DNA from: Bimastos eiseni
Taxonomy: Eukaryota; Annelida; Clitellata; Crassiclitellata; Lumbricidae
DNA length: 64,000 bases
Assembly: GCA_959347315.1 (NCBI GenBank)
Contig: OY365817.1
Span: 5,312,031 to 5,376,030 of the forward strand
Reading direction: 5' to 3'
The notes under the pieces are model-generated. The model ran no database searches and had not been told where the DNA came from. It was given only the letters and a program-made list of their open reading frames with translations. This document shows, one piece after another, positions 1 to 10,280 of this stretch (its first letter is position 1; every line of letters starts with the position of its first letter). Made by a program: the position numbers and the translations under genes.

Positions 1-818
1 CACCATAGATACTCCGGAATCTGCAATCGTCGTCTGTCCGGATATTTCGTTGCTCGACCTTTTGCTGTCGACATTTCAAAGATCGATGTTGTGCTGCAGA
101 GAGCAACGACTGTCTTCATTAGCTAAACACCTACCGTGACCTACCGCACTTTAGCATCCCTCCACTTTGTGCTCTGCGCTTCGTCAGTCGTCATGCAATC
201 GAGGAATTTCGTCCACTCAAGCGTTGCGTTGTAATATATTCGCACTCCATGATGCATGACGTTCGTGCTGGTTGTGACTTCCGTCACATTAGCCATTATT
301 TAGACCTGAGTCAAAGAATTGGTGAATTGGTATTAGCATTAACATTTTCATTTCTAGCTCTATGTAAGCAATGAAATATTAAAGTAGGGCACCAGATAGA
401 AAACCACCTGACGTCACTTCCGCGTTAAATAGCTAGAATTGGTAGCTACATGTAGCTACCGTTACAGTAAGCCTACTGTAGTCCTCATCCAACTGTGATT
501 GAATCTAGCGATTGATGCGTCGCTGGAGACAAAGACAGAGACAGAGACAGAGACAAGCGCCGAGGAGGAGCTGGGGAAGGAGGAAGATATGTGGAGAAGG
601 AGTCAAACGGTGATGTATTAATGTCGGAAGTTTTTGAATTGAGTCAAAAAGTGTCTCTGATTAGGCCTATAGACCGTTGAGGCCATGATTATCATTATGG
701 TGTCTATCTATTGCTCTGTTGACGGACATACAGAGAGTCATACACACATACAAACGCACATACAAGCAAACAGATGAGCAGTCGACAAATAATGAATGTT
801 CTATAGAAGGCTATATAA
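1..818. other. Stretch without a recognised gene
   Basis: No supported coding exon was seen. The stretch holds a perfect 20-bp palindrome at 441-460, a short GACAGA run near 533-556 and one copy of the palindromic octamer TAGGCCTA near 662. The short reading frame beginning at 719 starts with TTG and has no family resemblance. Confidence 0.6.
441..460. repeat. Perfect 20-bp palindrome
   Basis: The 20 bases starting GGTAGCTACA are identical to their own reverse complement. A near-palindrome (TACAGTAAGCCTACTGTA, 463-480) follows directly. No function can be assigned; it may be the junction of an old inverted insertion. Confidence 0.8.
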
Positions 819-1315
819 GGGCCCATTACGTATTACGATATTACGTACGCAAAAAATCGAATTTTCGGACCCGACCCTCTGTTGCACCAGGTACATTTTT
901 TGTTTCCCGCCCCCATGCGTACGCACATCTGAGCTCTACCTCCCTATTGCAAAGGTTAAATAGCTAAAACATCTATAAGATATTGATTTTACCACAAGCT
1001 ATTTATTTTTGTTAAGCATCATATTTGACAGCTTAAATTTGTTAAAAGTTATGTGAGGAATTAAAACACTAACAACACTTGCATTTGAAACTGTTCTAGT
1101 GTTACATAAAATTTATTAAGCAGGAATACAGTCTGTGATTAGATTTACAGTTCTGATTTTCATATTCTGTATTATGGACGTCATAATTAGACAATTATAT
1201 TTGCGTACGTACATATTTTCGGGACCACCTACCCCCACCATACGCACCCGTACGCAAAATGGCCGAAAATTGAAATCCCTACCCCCTGCTGCGTACGTAA
1301 TATGTGGACGGCCCC
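819..1315. mobile_element. Short non-autonomous DNA transposon (MITE-like) with GGGCC ends
   Basis: The left end (GGGCCCATTACGTATTACG and on) and the reverse complement of the right end (GGGGCCGTCCACATATTACG and on) align. Both then share ATTACGTACGCA and, slightly further in, CAATTTTCGG or CGAATTTTCGG. The interior has no coding capacity. The ends resemble those of the larger element at 37865-39535 (GGGGCCGTCC), so the two may belong to related families. Flanks are AT-rich (TATA on the left, TAATA on the right) and the target duplication cannot be resolved. The motif TAGCTAAAACAT occurs at about 960 and just outside the right end at about 1319, so an internal rearrangement is possible. Confidence 0.5.
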
Positions 1316-1805
1316 TAATAGCTAAAACATTTCTGACCATCGTCCATTCTTTAACGTGTCTTTATATGACCATTGGCTGATTATTGGTGGCATACGTCGT
1401 CACGCGTCATGAATGTGAATCCGAGAGTAAGTTCCTCCCGACGACGTCATTGGCAAGAGGAACCGATGTGACGATATATTCTGGCTGCAGCCAAACAATT
1501 CAAAATAATAATTTTTGCCACTGGTACTATATTTTACTTACTTCTATGGCGTCATTTTCCGATGGTTACGTCAAAGTGAAGCCTCAATCATCATCAGTCT
1601 ACAGTCGTTGGTCCGGAAGCAAATGGAACTAGTTTGAGTAAGACGAGTTCTCTGGTTACAATAGGAGTGCATAGAAAACTATTTCTCTTTGGCTTTCAAG
1701 GATTTGGAAATCTAATTGCATCTTCTCCTGGCGACTGACTATCTGCGCCTCAGACTCACATTTAGGCGTGACCTTTACACGTTGCGCGTTTGCGCGTTAC
1801 AAATT
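1316..1805. other. Stretch without a recognised gene
   Basis: No exon, RNA gene or transposon end was recognised. Reading frames here are short and show no family motif. Confidence 0.55.
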
Positions 1806-2115
1806 TAATAATAATAATAATAATAATAATAAAAGAGAGAGACAATGACACAGTGGGATAAGTAAGAGAGTGAGCGAAGGAGCGATGGATGGATGGACGA
1901 ATGGACGGATAGATGGATGGATGGATGGATGGATGTAGGGAGAGAGGGAGCGAGGGAGGGATGGATGGATTGGATGGCTAGACGGACGAATGAAGGGATG
2001 TATAGAGAGAGGAAGGGAGGGAGAGAGCGAGGGAGGGTGCGAGAGATGGATGGATGGATGGATAGATAGATAGACGGACGAATGAATGGATGGATGGATG
2101 GAAGTAGGGAGGGAG
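1806..2115. repeat. TAA microsatellite followed by degenerate GGAT array
   Basis: A (TAA)n run at 1806-1832 is followed by two blocks of GGATGGAT-type tetranucleotide repeat with GGAC and GAGG variants, up to about 2110. The minus strand reads as Ser-Ile-His-Pro repeats (ATCCATCC). This is a translation artefact of the array and not a protein gene. Confidence 0.85.
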
Positions 2116-2287
2116 GGAAGCTGCGTCCCCTTGAGCTGCGTTTGTGATTGAGGGAATCCATCCATTGCACACAGAATGATTGAATCGTCGTCCAATGTGG
2201 GTTGAACCTCTCATGTCTCATGTCGTCGCCAAAATGATTCATCTGTCGCCTGTCCAAAGTCAACTTCTCTATATATTTCTATTTCCT

Positions 2288-2802
<515 letters not shown>

Positions 2803-3410
2803 TATAGGCACCACAGCTGGTACAGGTTCTTAAGCGACCGGTATCCACGCACTGTAAGACGCGAATATTGACAGGATCGATAGATTCCAAGTGTGACTGA
2901 TACCGTTAACGTACGTCGCGATATATGAGAGATTCATTTCGCTAACGAATCTGCGAGTGATGCTGACCTTTGAAGGTCAACTAATATTCTTCTTCATTTC
3001 TGCAATCTATCGCAAGGTCCAAAAACGATAGACTTAAGTTAGCTGAGAAATATGAGCTTTTTATTTATATCGTATAGTTTTGTGACAGCGTACACGCTTG
3101 GGAGTAAATAACAATTTCCTGCGACAACTTAATTATCTGGTGACATCAGAGAAAGAGGACAAAGAGCAGAGAGAAAGAGATAGTGATACCTGTACGAGAT
3201 AAATTAGTCCAAAATGTAATCTAGTAATGTAATACATGGGCATAATATGAAGCTTTCATTATACGAATTCAGATGCATTATACTGATGACGATGAATCAA
3301 TAAATGCGGCTTTGTGAATCATTCTCTTCTAAAACAACATTTTTTAACAGCTTTTGATCATCGATTGTCATATTTTTGATACGTTACATTCATTCATTCG
3401 TTTCGATAAT
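2803..3410. other. Stretch without a recognised gene
   Basis: Ordinary AT-rich sequence with no supported exon. The last part (3388-3403, CATTCATTCATTCG) is the microsatellite that ends the minus-strand LINE described next. Confidence 0.55.
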
Positions 3411-3450
3411 TTATATAACGCCTCTTCAAGGGAAACTACTCAGAGGTGCT
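3411..3450 (-). repeat. LINE 3' tail with hairpin
   Basis: On the plus strand this reads TTATATAACGCCTCTT, a short spacer, then ACTCAGAGGTGCT. The two parts are imperfect inverted repeats (CGCCTCT/AGAGGTGC). On the minus strand they form the end of the LINE at 3436: its stop codon TGA lies inside the first arm. A (GAATGAATG) microsatellite follows, as in many CR1/L2 elements. Similar tails occur at about 19301, 22929, 31283, 41532, 53341 and 53511. Confidence 0.7.
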
Positions 3451-3789
3451 CCCAGCCCAACCACGGCCAAAAAGAAATGACTTTAGCAGCCTACAAAAGG
3501 TAGGTAGATCATTGTAAGGGGGAAGACGTAGGGCAACCGGGAGCCCATTCCAGATGGACGGACCAACCACTGAGAAAGCTCGACGCAGCATTAGCGACGA
3601 GTGGGCCCTGGACACCAGAAGCTCGCCTTTAGCAGAAGAGCGCAGAGCTCTACGCGAAAGGAGTTCAGGCACCGGATGACACAGTTCAGTCAAATAGGAT
3701 GGCGCACAACCAGAGAGACGCCGCCAAAATAGTGTCGCAATGCGGAATGCAATATCCAGCTCAGCCAGGTGCCTACGACTGACAATCCA
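3436..3789 (-). pseudogene. C-terminal end of a LINE reverse transcriptase (L2/CR1/jockey-like)
   Basis: The minus strand is open for more than 110 codons to a TGA at 3438-3436. Near the start it has an APSYLTEL motif (thumb region), then the block RRAFSVVGPSIWNGLP, then a TF..LLKSFLF tail. This order is the well-known C-terminal signature of CR1/L2/jockey-group LINEs (..RAFSV.GP.LWN.LP..LR...TFK..LK..LF). The catalytic RT core is absent, so this is a 5'-truncated copy, the usual product of target-primed reverse transcription. The frame has no stop here, so the copy is fairly young. The tail directly after the stop is shared with a dispersed short repeat (see findings). Confidence 0.85.
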
Positions 3790-4137
3790 TATTAATTTTG
3801 TTTTGGAGGGATTTAGGAGGAGGCAAGCAAATTGCCCCCAGTGTCGTAGGCCTACGTAGAACTAAACGCAACCTAAAAATCGCCCTTTCAACAACAGCTG
3901 TTCTTATTGTGGTTGTATTATTGTTGTTTCTATTGCTATTATTCTATACTTCTAATATATAGAGGTATCACCCTTTGCCCTGCCATCTAGTCCTACGTCG
4001 TTGTCGTCCTCATCCTGGTGGTGTCTTCCTTTAAGCAACGGAGATCACGTGATGTAGGCTAAATATAGTCTCCTCCGAATGACGTTGGACGACAGGGACA
4101 GGTGGATGAGTGAACAGACCAGTCAGTTCACAGTCGG
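3790..4137. other. Stretch without a recognised gene
   Basis: The first 80 bases may continue the LINE on the minus strand out of frame. The remainder shows no supported feature apart from one TAGGCCTA octamer near 3847. Confidence 0.5.
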
Positions 4138-4234
4138 TCTCTCTCTTCTTCTTTCTCTTTCTCTCTTTCTCTCTTTCTCTCTTTCTTTCTCTCTCTCTTT
4201 ATATATATATAACATATTTGTGTATATATAATAT

Positions 4235-4291
<57 letters not shown>

Positions 4292-4292
4292 T
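4138..4292. repeat. Compound microsatellite TTTC / TA / CT / GT
   Basis: Successive runs are TTTCTCTC (4138-4199), TATATA (4200-4238), CT (4239-4274) and GT (4275-4292). Such stacked runs usually arise by slippage from one seed. Confidence 0.9.
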
Positions 4293-4394
4293 CTTGGCTG
4301 ATCTTCTTCGGCAAAGGAGAAGGCAGATGCATGATGACGGAATTCGTTCGATTTTCCTTCGTTTGATTTATGAGACTCAAATTATATGGACGTA

Positions 4395-4690
4395 TCCGCT
4401 TCTCTCTCGCTCTCTCGCTCTCTCTCTCTCGTGGTCTCTCGGTTAGTCTCCCTACTGTTCTCTAAATTGGTCTCCCGATTGGTCTCTGAATTGGTCTCTG
4501 AATTGGTATCTTAATTCAGAGAATTGGCATCTGAACTTGGTCTCTGAATTGGTCTCCCAATTGGTCTTCCACTAGGTATCTGAGTTGGCTTCCTGATTGG
4601 TCTCTGAAATGGTCTCTGAATTGGTCTCTGAAATGTTCTCTAAATTGGTCTCTGAATTGGTCAATGTCCATGAACTGGTCTCTGGATTAT
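4395..4690. repeat. Degenerate 12-bp minisatellite (TTGGTCTCTGAA)
   Basis: After a short CT-rich start, the unit TTGGTCTCTGAA recurs about 20 times with substitutions (TCCCAA, TATCTG, TTCCAC). The divergence between copies indicates an old array. The minus-strand reading of Glu-Thr-Asn-Ser type repeats is an artefact. Confidence 0.85.
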
Positions 4691-5099
4691 TCTTGTAATG
4701 ATGCGTTGAGTTGAAGTTGGACATTGGTTTCTCGTGTTTAAAACGAAAAAAATGATTGAGAACATTTAAAGTGTTCAATTCCTAATAATAATGGTTTCTA
4801 ATATGAGCTGCAAGAAGTCAGTTATTTTTAAGGATAAATCTTCTGAGACTGAGAGTTCGGCAGAATACAGACGAAAATGTAACTTCTGCGCCCGAACACG
4901 TAGAAATTTAGCAAGTGAAGACCTCTGCGCATCCGCAACCTATGGCGCATGCGCACTGTTAAATTACCTAAAATTAGTAATAGGCATATGCGTCGTTAGG
5001 AAAGGTAAGGGTCAGATTAGACATCGTGAAGGTCGGTTAGGCGCAGGTAACTCAGGTTAGGCGTCGTGAGGGTGGTTTAGGGACAGGGTTAGGGCTAGT
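4691..5099. other. Stretch without a recognised gene
   Basis: A frame starting at ATG 4791 runs to 5060 but matches no family I recognise. Its end overlaps a small GGTTAG-like repeat (4998-5095: GGTAAGGGTCAG, GGTTAGGCG, GGGTTAGGG). I treat it as non-coding. Confidence 0.5.
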
Positions 5100-5384
5100 C
5101 AATGGCGTAACCATGCTCGGGCAATTACGGGCAGTGCCCGGGCTGCAGTTTGTTCTACCCGAGTTGCGGCTTGCCCGGAATTTCGAGAAATTTTAAACTA
5201 TATTTCGAGTTTTTTATTGATTCATACGCCGCGGGATTGTCGAAATCCGTTGAGATGCATTTGCTTTAGAGGTGGGGTACCCCACATTTCATCGCATATC
5301 GCCATGTGGCATACTTATCGTGTGTAACTCAGGTTACGCGTCGTACATATGTACGACATATGTACATACATATGTATGTACATA

Positions 5385-5706
5385 TGCGATGATTGTAGTT
5401 CAGGTATCGCATATCACATATTGCTCTGCAGTCATTAATTAATTAATCTGATCTGAATGATCACGTATGATCTGAAATCATACGTGACGAAGCTTCTTCT
5501 GACTATATCGGATGGGAGGATTGAAATACCTAATCCACGAACATGTAACGCAACCACTCTTCCCTGCCTTTCTCTGTCTCGTCCTCCCTCTGTGCGGCTC
5601 CAATTTCCTCACTTGCATCCTTCTTCATCTCATTCATTCAGTGTAGCCTATGCCTATCCATATATATCCGGTTTTCCAGTACGTGATCAACGGCATAAGA
5701 AGTTGC
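5385..5706. repeat. Internal direct repeat, copy 1
   Basis: This segment aligns with 5941-6224. Shared blocks in order are CGATGATT, a GCTCTGCAG/GCACTGCAG block, TGACGAA, ACGCAACC, CCTTCTTCATCTCATTC, GGTTTTCCAGTAC/GGTTCTCCAGTAC and AGAAGTTGCC/TAAAGTTGCC. Divergence is high, so the duplication is old. It may be two copies of one repeat inserted inside the hAT element. Confidence 0.7.
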
Positions 5707-5940
5707 CGTAAGAAGTTTTCCCTACTTGTGCCGTTGTGCGCAGACCAAATTTTTTTAATTATTTTGACAGCCATTGGAGGCATGGTCCACGCGGTTTCGA
5801 TCGCATAGAGGGCTCTTTCATTTACGCCCACTAGAACCTGTTACTCGCCTCACAACAAATTGACTTTAGAGGGTAATGTTTAATACAAATTGATATTGCA
5901 GATTTATAGTAAATACATAATTATATATTATATATATACG

Positions 5941-6224
5941 ATGATTTTAGCCCAGCTGCTATCGTAAATGACATATATATTGCACTGCAGCTGCCTAATT
6001 AAATGAAATGATCCGTGACGAAACATCTTCATGACTATCGGTCGCTGGGTTCAAATAAGGCCTACCTTATCCAGGCGCATGTCACGCAACCTCTCTGCCC
6101 CACCTTTAACTGTCCCTTCCTCCTTCTGTGCGTCTTCCACTCCCCTCCTTCTTCATCTCATTCTGTATGATTATATATACGGTTCTCCAGTACCTTCATG
6201 ATCGACGGCATATAAAGTTGCCTT
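5941..6224. repeat. Internal direct repeat, copy 2
   Basis: Second copy of the segment at 5385-5706, same orientation and slightly shorter. Confidence 0.7.
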
Positions 6225-6847
6225 GGTGAGGCCCGATCCTGTGCCTCAACAAGAAATTGGCTACACATAGAGCAACGTTAATATAATGTAGGCATACATA
6301 GGTCTATGCATTATATGATGACACTCGAGTAGGCCAATATAATTCGTTTACGAACTGACAAAAATTGTGCAAAAATTGTAGGATCTTGAAATTGTGCACA
6401 TGCCCATTTTGTCAATTTTGACGCTACTCAGATGAAAAGTAGTGATTAACTCTTCACAACTCATTCGTTGAGCAGTTGCGCTGTCTGATCGAATGGGAAG
6501 AATTTAAAATCGGCAAGAAATAGGGAAAACAAGTTGTTAATTTGATGGGTGGGGCTGCAGTTACACAGCGCGAGCAAAACAGGTACTTCATAAACCCGTT
6601 ACCTGATGTAGTTTTACTTTGTGCTAATTAAAATCTTGGGTTGGGCAGGGCTTCATTTTGACTCTGGTTACGCCACTGGGGCTAGTTAGATCGTTTTTTT
6701 GACATATGAGAAGAAGTTTTGGCCCAGAAGTTATTTTTCCGTGCGTTGAGAGGTCGAAGTTTCGGCCGCAGAAGCTCCACGCTGTTTTTAAATAGCAGTC
6801 GGCTTAGACGAAGAACGCTTAGTTAAGTTACAGAGAATCAAAATAAG

Positions 6848-7222
6848 TGGCAGATGGATGGATGGATTGAGGGATGGATGGATTGAGGAATGGATGGATG
6901 GATGGATGGATGGATGAATGGATGATTGGATTGAGGAATGGAGGGAAGGACGGATCGATGCATGCATGCATGCATGCGTGAATGGGTGCATGAGTGCATG
7001 GATGCATGGATAGATGGACGGATGAATGGATGGATGAATGGATTTATGGAAGGGCGGATCGATGCATGGGCATATGGGTGAATTGATTCGTGGATGGATG
7101 GATGGATTAATGGATTGATGAATTGATAGATGGATTAATGTGTGGATGGATTGATGAATGGATTGATTGATGGAGGGATGGTTGTATGAATGGATAGTTG
7201 AATGAATGAATGGATGGATGTA
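6848..7222. repeat. GGAT/GAAT tetranucleotide array
   Basis: Tandem GGATGGAT with GAAT, GCAT and GATT variants over about 370 bp. The minus-strand Ser-Ile-His-Pro reading frames arise from this repeat. Confidence 0.85.
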
Positions 7223-7539
7223 ATAGATTTGTTTTGTTTGTGGGGATTATCTGATGGTTTCATCGACGTGTGAGTTCTAGTTTCCTCGGTTTCTCGGAAT
7301 AGTTGCACTCTTCCATTCTGATTCAATTGTTGAATCGGTTCGAGTGCTACGGTATCTGATTAGCGTCTTCTCTTCTCCCTATTTCCTCTTTCGTCGTCTA
7401 ATGGGCGCCAATCTCGTCGACATCGCACACAGAAATAAATTGAAAATTTCGCGCCAGAACGCAAGCAGATGATAATAAATGGGGCGGATAGGACTCGTTA
7501 AGATGGGCATCGAAGCCACAGAGGATAGCGAGGAATAGA
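7223..7539. other. Stretch without a recognised gene
   Basis: Non-repetitive sequence between two arrays. No exon signature was found. Confidence 0.5.
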
Positions 7540-7735
7540 AAGAGGAGGAGGAGGAGGAGGACAAAGAGGAGGTGGAGGAGGCAGAGAATGAGGAGGAAGA
7601 GGAGGAGGAGAAATAAGAAGAAGAAGAGAATGAGGAGAAAGAGGAGGAGGGATAGAATGAGGAGGAAGAAGAAAACAAGAAACTGAAGGAGGAAGATGCA
7701 GAGGTGATGGAGGAAGAGAATGAGGAGGAAAGAAT
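7540..7735. repeat. Purine-rich GAGGAG/GAAGAA tract
   Basis: About 200 bp of almost pure purine on the plus strand, made of GAG and GAA triplets. The minus frames read as Ser-rich or Leu-rich repeats and are not considered genes. Confidence 0.8.
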
Positions 7736-7880
7736 GCGCATGAAGGAGCATCAACGAGTATTCTTCGGAATATAGGGCGATAATGGTATAGTTTGGGATC
7801 TTGAAAGAGGAAGAGAAAGAGGATAAACAGGAGAAGGAGGACGAGGAGAGAGGTTTCATGTCGTTATTTGTTGTTCTTTG

Positions 7881-8112
7881 TAGTATATATATATACATAT
7901 ATATATATATACATATATACATATATATATATATATATTTCGTAGAACGTGTTAATGTCCGATGGAGTCGGACGATGGAAGGAAGGAAGGAAGGAAGGAA
8001 GGGAGGAAGTAGAGACATTAGCAGACAAGACATCGGATGCAGGCGAACAGAGGCAACACAATTGATTCCAATGTCACCACCAGCAGCAGCAGCAGCAGAA
8101 GCAGCAGCAGCT
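7881..8112. repeat. Cluster of microsatellites (TA, GGAA, CAG)
   Basis: (TA)n with CATA interruptions runs at 7881-7938, (GGAA)n at 7976-8010 and (CAG)n at 8078-8110. The CAG run reads as poly-Ala in the plus frame. It is surrounded by non-repetitive sequence that could be an exon, but no family is recognisable. Confidence 0.8.
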
Positions 8113-9028
8113 GAATCGGCGGCGGATGCTACGTTCTCTGTCTGTGGCCATCGCACATGCAACCGAAAGAGACTGATACATGCACTATGTTATGATGGGA
8201 TGGCTTCACGATCCATTGTATTTCAAGAGGAGTCAGCTGCAAGACTGTTGCAACAGATGATGCAGGTCTCGTTTCCATGCCAACATCATCATCGTCATCA
8301 TTACCATCATCAAACGAACGTTCGGCTATATATCAATCACCCAATCAATCAACAGTCAGACAATGATTTTAATGACCTTCTGCGCTCAGCAAGAAGTTAA
8401 TTCAATGTTTTGAGCACAGAGAGACTCATGTTTAAGTGTGTTATGGATTATATATATATATATATATATTCTTAACTTTCTGCTGTATTCGCAACTTTGA
8501 CCTTCCAATTCTCGTAAAAATAGAGTCACAGTAATCACAGGCGAATAGGAATCAATGCAAAAGCCAGAGATATCTTAGTAGACATCGGGACATACTGTAT
8601 TTTGTAACAAATAATTATGCACACACGAGGATTTTCAAATACGGTGATGGAGACATTACACGAATCCAAAATGACATCCAAGTAACAAGCAGCCAACTCA
8701 AACTGTCAGTCGCCCTGAAATATATATACTTTTTTAAACTTTTCAACTGCAGATATTCAGTATCCGTTGGGTTAAGAGTAAACTTTATTAGTCGTGTTGA
8801 ACAATTGCTTCTGGGGCAGCGCGTGAAACATTCGAAGCGACGTGGAAGAACACAATATAAATAAACTGTTGCAACAAAAAAGCGACCGAATTTCAAAAGT
8901 CGTTACAGTAGTTAGAAAGTTGTTACGCTACAGTAGTTCAGCTAAAAGTTATTTCGCCGTCTTTTCCGCTTGTCTGTGTTTTAGGTAGCTGTCACGTGCC
9001 ATTCTTAGATCTATAGGTACGATCTCAA
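8113..9028. other. Stretch without a recognised gene
   Basis: Contains short (CATCAT) and (TA)n runs (8449-8470). No coding exon, RNA gene or transposon end was identified. Confidence 0.5.
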
Positions 9029-9077
9029 GTTCTCAAAATCACCCTAGACAAGTTGAGTCTAGGGTGATTTTGAGAAC
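9029..9077. repeat. Perfect hairpin: 21-bp arms, 7-base loop
   Basis: The arm at 9029-9049 (GTTCTCAAAATCACCCTAGA then C) is the exact reverse complement of 9057-9077, with the loop AAGTTGA between. One step further out, CTCAA faces CTGAG with one mismatch, so about 26 bp can pair. No transposon ends or TSD are visible. A short perfect hairpin like this can be a small-RNA precursor, a palindrome left by replication slippage, or a tiny foldback element. Confidence 0.85.
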
Positions 9078-9749
9078 CTGAGAAGGAGTGGTTTTATTTC
9101 CTGCAGCTACTAATTATTTAGAATAGTTGTTACTTGATTAATGCAAACTTTCCATAAGATAAGAATTTCTATTAAATTTTATTCTGTGAAAACAAGGTAC
9201 AGAATGTGACGTAGCAATATTGGGATGGGGAGAAGCCCTGTGGGATGGAGAGATGAGGGGGACGAACGCTAAATCTCTCAACACGATTCCCGGCCTGCTG
9301 GGTGATTCCTGGCCTGCAGTCTTTAAGTTCTCCTCTAATCTAATGTCTGTTGTATTATCCAATATATTCTGATCTGATCTGACGGCTTCAAAATCGCCTT
9401 CTAAATATTGTAGTGCAAGAGGCAACTATCAGAAAAAAACTGCATTCAGAAATCACAATCGCCAAGCCATGAGACCTTTGCATGAGGTCGATACTTGTTA
9501 CATATATAAATATGCATGAGGTACATGCATGACGAATACATGGTGCTATTGTCTGCGGATTTTACTTTTTAGTGAAACCATGAGTGACCGCACTGGACGA
9601 CACTATGAGTGACCGCACCGGAGGACACCAACCCCAGTGACGCCACTGATCTGCCTCAGGTTTTACTCTCCACCCCCCATCGCTTTTGGGCTTTCCACTC
9701 TAAGTTAGTCTCACCTCTTCACGTACTTTTACCTCGAATCATCTGAGCC
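9078..9749. other. Stretch without a recognised gene
   Basis: Nothing convincing was seen. The frame at 9138-9425 (-) has no recognisable domain. Confidence 0.5.
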
Positions 9750-9863
9750 CCCTGTTGCCAACTCTCGACCTAGCCGTCATCCACCGTTGTATTGACAGCA
9801 ACTCTGCCTCCGCTGAGCCTCTGGAGGCCGGACTCTGACCACTTTCGGGCTATCATTGACAAC
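9750..9863 (+). pseudogene. Possible LINE endonuclease remnant
   Basis: One frame gives LPTLDLAVIH..I and a shifted frame gives DSDHFRAII about 30 codons later. LINE-type apurinic endonucleases end with a T.DL/SDHFPI pattern at about this spacing, so this could be the end of such a domain with a frameshift between the halves. The match is short and may be chance. Confidence 0.3.
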
Positions 9864-10103
9864 CCCTATGACTTGACGTAGCGCTCATGATGACAACGTC
9901 CAACATATTTGCATATCGCTATGGGGAAACTGTAGCTAGATTTTAAAAACCTTTCAGAAACACTCTGATAGACTCTGTGAATGAGAAATGGTCAATGACA
10001 ATCGCTTAACGTTAACCCGTTTTCACAAAGGTTGCCAAATTGTATCATGTATAAGAGTATAAAGTGGGATAAGTCACTGCATATAATTCATGTTTCTGGT
10101 TAG

Positions 10104-10280
10104 ATTCTTTCTGAAATCCGGAAACGAGGTTTGGCGATGAAGGCAGTTAGTGAAATCCTCAGACCATTGAGATTATCAGGTTATAGCAATGAATTATTGG
10201 CAGACATCGTTCAGACTTCCATTGTGTCGGGAAGTGATGTTTCTAAAGATCCATGGCAGTCAAAGAACGGGTCCAGCTAA
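10104..10280 (+). pseudogene. Possible tyrosine-recombinase (DIRS-like) remnant
   Basis: The frame reads ILSEIRKRGLAMKAVSEIL and on to LSGYSNELL, ending at TAA 10278-10280. The pattern (I..RG.S..AV..IL......Y...L) resembles the N-terminal, SAM-like part of tyrosine recombinases in DIRS/Ngaro retrotransposons. There are no catalytic R..H..R..Y residues in the fragment, so the assignment rests on weak similarity. Confidence 0.25.

Larger units (their letters stand above)
5100..6678. mobile_element. Non-autonomous hAT transposon with perfect 8-bp TSD
   Basis: The left end reads CAATGGCGTAACCATGCTCG. The reverse complement of the right end reads CAGTGGCGTAACCAGAGTC, giving a terminal inverted repeat of about 14 bp with one difference. 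Immediately outside lies GGGCTAGT on both sides (5092-5099 and 6679-6686), an exact 8-bp target duplication as expected for the hAT superfamily. No transposase is visible inside. The interior contains an old direct duplication (5385-5706 and 5941-6224) and a palindromic ACATATGTAC region near 5343-5390. Confidence 0.85.

Noticed and set aside
5100..6678. Possible autonomous hAT transposase inside the element
   Set aside because: No frame in it carries hAT motifs; interior is a diverged non-coding duplication.
7801..8400. 199-codon frame with poly-Ala
   Set aside because: Crosses TA, GGAA and CAG microsatellites; no domain.
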